Shown piece after piece: positions 61,207-64,000 of a stretch of 64,000 bases of DNA (position 1 is the first letter of the stretch; every line of letters begins with the position of its first letter). The DNA is taken from positions 248,001 through 312,000 of the forward strand of contig CAVVVG010000006.1 in assembly GCA_963751615.1 (NCBI GenBank). The letters are read 5' to 3'. A program made the position numbers and the translations under genes. A model generated the notes under the pieces. That model was not told where the DNA came from, did not search any database, and was given only the letters and a program-made list of their open reading frames with translations. This stretch comes from Palsa-892 sp963751615. Its GTDB lineage: Bacteria > Pseudomonadota > Alphaproteobacteria > Rhizobiales > Xanthobacteraceae.

Positions 61207-61980
61207 TCACCCCACCGATGCGGCAATCGGAAATATGTCGCCCGCCGAAATTGTCTCGTGTTCACCATCCATTTTGCAGAGGATCAATGCACCTCCCTCA
61301 TCGATCGATTCGAAAGTTCCGATAAGACTGCGATCCAGCAGCCGCACCTCAATCGCAGCACCGATACCCGAGGCTCGCAAAAGCCAAGCCGAACGAATTG
61401 AAGCAAAACCTTGTCCCTGATTCCATTCTTTCTCGCGGGCAATCCATCTCTCCGCAAATCTCTCCAACAATGATAACGGCTCCAGTAAGAAACCGGCCTG
61501 CGCAAGGTCAGTTGCGGGAAATGGTGTGTCATTAGGATGGTGTTTGCAATTCACGCCGATACCGATGACAGTCGCAACCCGATGCGGCGTTAGTGCTATT
61601 CCTTCAACAAGAATGCCGGAAACTTTTGCTCCGTTGAGCAAAAGATCATTCGGCCACTTGAGCGTTAAGTCCTCTGGAGGCAAATCGGGACAACAGTCGA
61701 GCACTGCATCATGCAGCGCGAGCGCGGCGACAAAACAGATTTGCGGAGTGACGGCTGCAGGCGCGGGATCAACGACAAGAAGTGTGGCGTACAAATTGCC
61801 CGGATCCGACACCCATGGCCTGCCCCGGCGTCCACGGCCAGCCGTCTGCCGCCCAGCAACGATAAGAAGTGGCGGTGTTTGACCCGCTTTCGCGCGCGCA
61901 AGTGCCTCCGCGTTGGTCGAACCAATCTCATCGTAGAAAACGACAGGGATATCGGCTACGTGCGCCGGAAATTCACCCAT
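61207..61980 (-). CDS. birA: Biotin--[acetyl-CoA-carboxylase] ligase
   Basis: 257 residues of the ligase type without the N-terminal DNA-binding domain of E. coli BirA, so it is not a repressor. The ATP/biotin loop is in AGRQTAGRGRRGRPWVS; LTLKWPNDLLLNGAKVSGIL and VIGIGVNCKHHP follow, with a small C-terminal SH3-like cap. It biotinylates carboxylases. It overlaps the nuoN stop by one base (TAATG). birA directly after nuoN is a conserved alphaproteobacterial order. Confidence 0.94.
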   Translation of the reverse strand: MGEFPAHVADIPVVFYDEIGSTNAEALARAKAGQTPPLLIVAGRQTAGRGRRGRPWVSDPGNLYATLLVVDPAPAAVTPQICFVAALALHDAVLDCCPDLPPEDLTLKWPNDLLLNGAKVSGILVEGIALTPHRVATVIGIGVNCKHHPNDTPFPATDLAQAGFLLEPLSLLERFAERWIAREKEWNQGQGFASIRSAWLLRASGIGAAIEVRLLDRSLIGTFESIDEGGALILCKMDGEHETISAGDIFPIAASVG

Positions 61981-63413
61981 TAGAACAATGATTTAGCGGC
62001 ACTTTCCGCAGCTACAAGTAGGGGTGCGGGATACGCGAAGAAGAGGATCACGAACAACCCGGTAAGCCCGAGCACGATGCGCAATTCGTTCGCCATAGGC
62101 AGAAACGCACCCGCAGGTTCGTCCATGTACATAATCTTGACGATCCGGAGATAGTAGTAAGCGCCCACCACGCTCGATACGACGCCGATCACTGCTAGTG
62201 CATAAAGCTTAGCTTCTATCGCGGCGAGAAACACGTAAAATTTTGCGAAAAATCCGGCGAGCGGCGGAATACCCGCAAGCGAAAACAACAATGCTGCAAG
62301 GAAAAAAGCAACCATTGGCTGCGTTCGCGCGAGCCCCGACAGATCTTCAATCAATTCGACCGAACCACCTGCCCGTCGCATGGCCAGAATGCAAGCGAAG
62401 GTGCCGAGCGACATGGCAACGTAAATTGCCATATAAATTAGCACGCCCTGAACTCCTGCGGGTGTGCCCGCCGACAATCCGACCAGAGCAAACCCCACAT
62501 GACCGATCGAACTGTAAGCCATTAGCCGTTTAATATTGCGCTGACCGATAGCTGCAAATGCACCTAGCATCATTGACGCGATCGAAATGAAGATAACGAT
62601 CTGCTGCCATTGTGGCACGACGGTGGGAAATGCATCAAGGGCAGTGCGTACGAACAGCGCCATCCCCGCCACCTTCGGCGCCGCCGCGAAAAACGCGGTC
62701 ACCGGTGTCGGCGCGCCTTCATACACATCGGGTGTCCACATATGAAAGGGAACCGCTGATACCTTAAATGCGAGCCCAGCAAACAGAAAAACGAGCCCAA
62801 AAATCAAACCTATCGAAGCAGAGTTCTGCGCCGACTTTGCAATCCCCGTGAAGGAAACGGTTCCGGTAAAGCCATAGATCAGCGACGCGCCGTAAAGCAA
62901 CATACCAGACGAGAGTCCGCCCAGGACGAAATACTTCAGGCCTGCCTCCGTCGAACGCAGATTGTCGCGATCAATCGCCGCGATCACGTAAAGCGAAAGC
63001 GACATTAGTTCGACCCCTAAATAAAGCATCACAAGGTCGCGCGCCGATACCATGACCATCATGCCAGCAGCGGAAAGCAGCACTAGAATACCGAACTCAA
63101 AACGGCGAATATGGTTTTTTCGAAAAAAATCGATCGACATCAAGACAGACGCAGCCGAACCAATCAGCGCAAGCACCTTTAAAAAACGTGCGAAATTGTC
63201 GACCACAAAACTGCCGCCGAAAGCCTCGACACGTTCGCCTGGTTGCAACATGACCAAAAACGCGGCTACCAGCAAGACTGCAATAGAGAGGATTTCAATA
63301 ATACCTGTTGTTTTCTCGCCGCGAAGTGCGCCGAACAACAATAAGATGAGCGCACTCACGAGCACGAGAAGCTCGGGAAAAATCGAACCCACGTTCAGCG
63401 CGGAAAAGCTCAC
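61980..63413 (-). CDS. nuoN: NADH-quinone oxidoreductase subunit N
   Basis: 477 residues with about 14 membrane helices, an antiporter-like subunit of complex I. It shows YLGVELMSLSLYVIAAI with the key Glu, the broken-helix region FAGLAFKVSAVPFHMWTPDVYEGAPTP (in segments FKVSAVPFHMW and TPDVYEGAPTP), MAYSSIGHVGFALVG, and a C-terminal FSLAGIPPLAGFFAKFYVF. The start is GTG at 63413, overlapping the nuoM stop as GTGA. Confidence 0.96.
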   Translation of the reverse strand: MSFSALNVGSIFPELLVLVSALILLLFGALRGEKTTGIIEILSIAVLLVAAFLVMLQPGERVEAFGGSFVVDNFARFLKVLALIGSAASVLMSIDFFRKNHIRRFEFGILVLLSAAGMMVMVSARDLVMLYLGVELMSLSLYVIAAIDRDNLRSTEAGLKYFVLGGLSSGMLLYGASLIYGFTGTVSFTGIAKSAQNSASIGLIFGLVFLFAGLAFKVSAVPFHMWTPDVYEGAPTPVTAFFAAAPKVAGMALFVRTALDAFPTVVPQWQQIVIFISIASMMLGAFAAIGQRNIKRLMAYSSIGHVGFALVGLSAGTPAGVQGVLIYMAIYVAMSLGTFACILAMRRAGGSVELIEDLSGLARTQPMVAFFLAALLFSLAGIPPLAGFFAKFYVFLAAIEAKLYALAVIGVVSSVVGAYYYLRIVKIMYMDEPAGAFLPMANELRIVLGLTGLFVILFFAYPAPLLVAAESAAKSLF

Positions 63414-64000
63414 TGCACACCTATCGTCAACATAGCCGCTTTTTTCATAGGGCTGATTGCAGCCTGCGCATGATCGACTAAGGTCGCCACCGAACTCGCA
63501 CTCATATCAAGGATCGGGCCCGGCCACACACCGAAGAGGATTGTCAGGAAAACAAGCGGCGTAAAAATCATCAGTTCGCGCGGACTGAGATCCAGTATGC
63601 CTTGCATAGTTTTTTTCTCGAGCGTCCCAAAGATCACACGTCGATAGAGCCAGAGCGCGTACGCGGCCGATAGGATGACGCCAAATGTTGCAAGAAACGC
63701 AACCATCGGATTAGCCTTGAACGCTGCAAGCAGAGAGAGAAATTCTCCGACAAATCCGGACGTTCCGGGCAGCCCAACGTTCGCCAACGTGAACACCATG
63801 AAAGCAACCGCATAAAGCGGCATGCGGTTCACAAGCCCACCATAAGCATCGATGTCGCGCGTATGCATGCGGTCATATACGACCCCCACACAAAGGAAGA
63901 GCGCACCGGACACAATGCCGTGCGAGAACATCTGGAAAATACTCCCCTGCACTCCCTCGCGCGTGAAGGTGAATATTCCGAGTGTAACGAAGCCCATGTG
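63410..64000 (-). CDS. nuoM: NADH-quinone oxidoreductase subunit M, N-terminal part cut by window edge
   Basis: The last about 196 residues of NuoM; the frame is open to the right edge. Visible parts are HMGFVTLGIFTF, GSIFQMFSHGIVSGALFLCVG with the conserved His, LANVGLPGTSGFVGEFLSL and several membrane helices. It is a proton-pumping antiporter-like subunit of complex I, encoded just upstream of nuoN in the nuo operon. Confidence 0.96.
   Translation of the reverse strand, partial: HMGFVTLGIFTFTREGVQGSIFQMFSHGIVSGALFLCVGVVYDRMHTRDIDAYGGLVNRMPLYAVAFMVFTLANVGLPGTSGFVGEFLSLLAAFKANPMVAFLATFGVILSAAYALWLYRRVIFGTLEKKTMQGILDLSPRELMIFTPLVFLTILFGVWPGPILDMSASSVATLVDHAQAAISPMKKAAMLTIGVQ

Noticed and set aside
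1..64000. tRNA, rRNA, CRISPR arrays, IS elements, prophage
   Set aside because: Looked for in every intergenic region on both strands; none of the expected arms, repeats, integrases or transposases were seen.

Overview
The window is one stretch of the conserved chromosomal backbone of an alphaproteobacterium, almost certainly of the order Hyphomicrobiales (Rhizobiales). The evidence is: a dusB-ntrB-ntrC-ntrY-ntrX run; a fused ispDF gene; a pyruvate dehydrogenase E1-beta subunit with its own lipoyl domain; a short prolyl-tRNA synthetase of the alphaproteobacterial type; an S2 protein with a C-terminal extension; a lexA promoter carrying the alphaproteobacterial SOS box (GTTC-N7-GTTC on one strand); and the order rpsB-tsf-pyrH-frr-uppS-cdsA-dxr-rseP-bamA-lpxD-fabZ-lpxA-lpxI-lpxB. 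GC content is moderate. The genus cannot be told from the sequence alone. No rRNA, tRNA, CRISPR array, phage or insertion sequence was seen.

Layout. 1-6.4 kb (minus): nitrogen two-component cascade (ntrX cut by the left edge, ntrY, ntrC, ntrB) behind dusB. 6.5-8.2 kb (plus): ispDF and cinA/pncC. 8.2-16.4 kb (minus): a RatA/COQ10-like protein, lipA, a GlsB-like membrane protein and the pyruvate dehydrogenase cluster lpdA-(unknown)-pdhC-pdhB-pdhA, followed upstream by an ftsB-like gene and eno. 17.8-18.2 kb (plus): queF. 18.2-23.8 kb (minus): kdsA, a VOC protein, pyrG, secG, tpiA. 24.0-35.8 kb (plus): ppiD, trpE-trpG-trpD-trpC, moaC, moeA, lexA, gltX, gltA. 35.8-58.5 kb (minus): fabH, the lipid A and outer-membrane assembly genes lpxB-lpxI-lpxA-fabZ-lpxD-bamA-rseP, isoprenoid and phospholipid genes dxr-cdsA-uppS, translation genes frr-pyrH-tsf-rpsB, then dnaE, lolD-lolC/E and proS. 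58.8-64 kb (minus): the 3' end of the nuo operon (nuoM cut by the right edge, nuoN), then birA, rnj, mce and a DUF1467 gene, closed by an intrinsic terminator.

Much of the window is envelope biogenesis: Kdo synthesis (kdsA), lipid A (lpx genes), fatty acid initiation and dehydration (fabH, fabZ), lipoprotein sorting (lol), barrel assembly (bamA), undecaprenyl and CDP-diglyceride supply. Central carbon and lipoate genes (eno, pdh, lipA, gltA, tpiA) form the second theme.

The most unusual observation is that kdsA is fused in frame behind an XRE-type helix-turn-helix domain. Its start codon is preceded by a near-perfect 38-bp palindrome that resolves into two tandem TTCATT-N3-AATGAA dyads, so this Kdo-8-phosphate synthase looks like a DNA-binding, probably self-regulating enzyme. 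Other points are a frameshift that separates the last strands of BamA from the rest, a FabH with Bacteroidota-like sequence placed between gltA and lpxB, and an unrecognised one-helix membrane protein inside the pdh operon.
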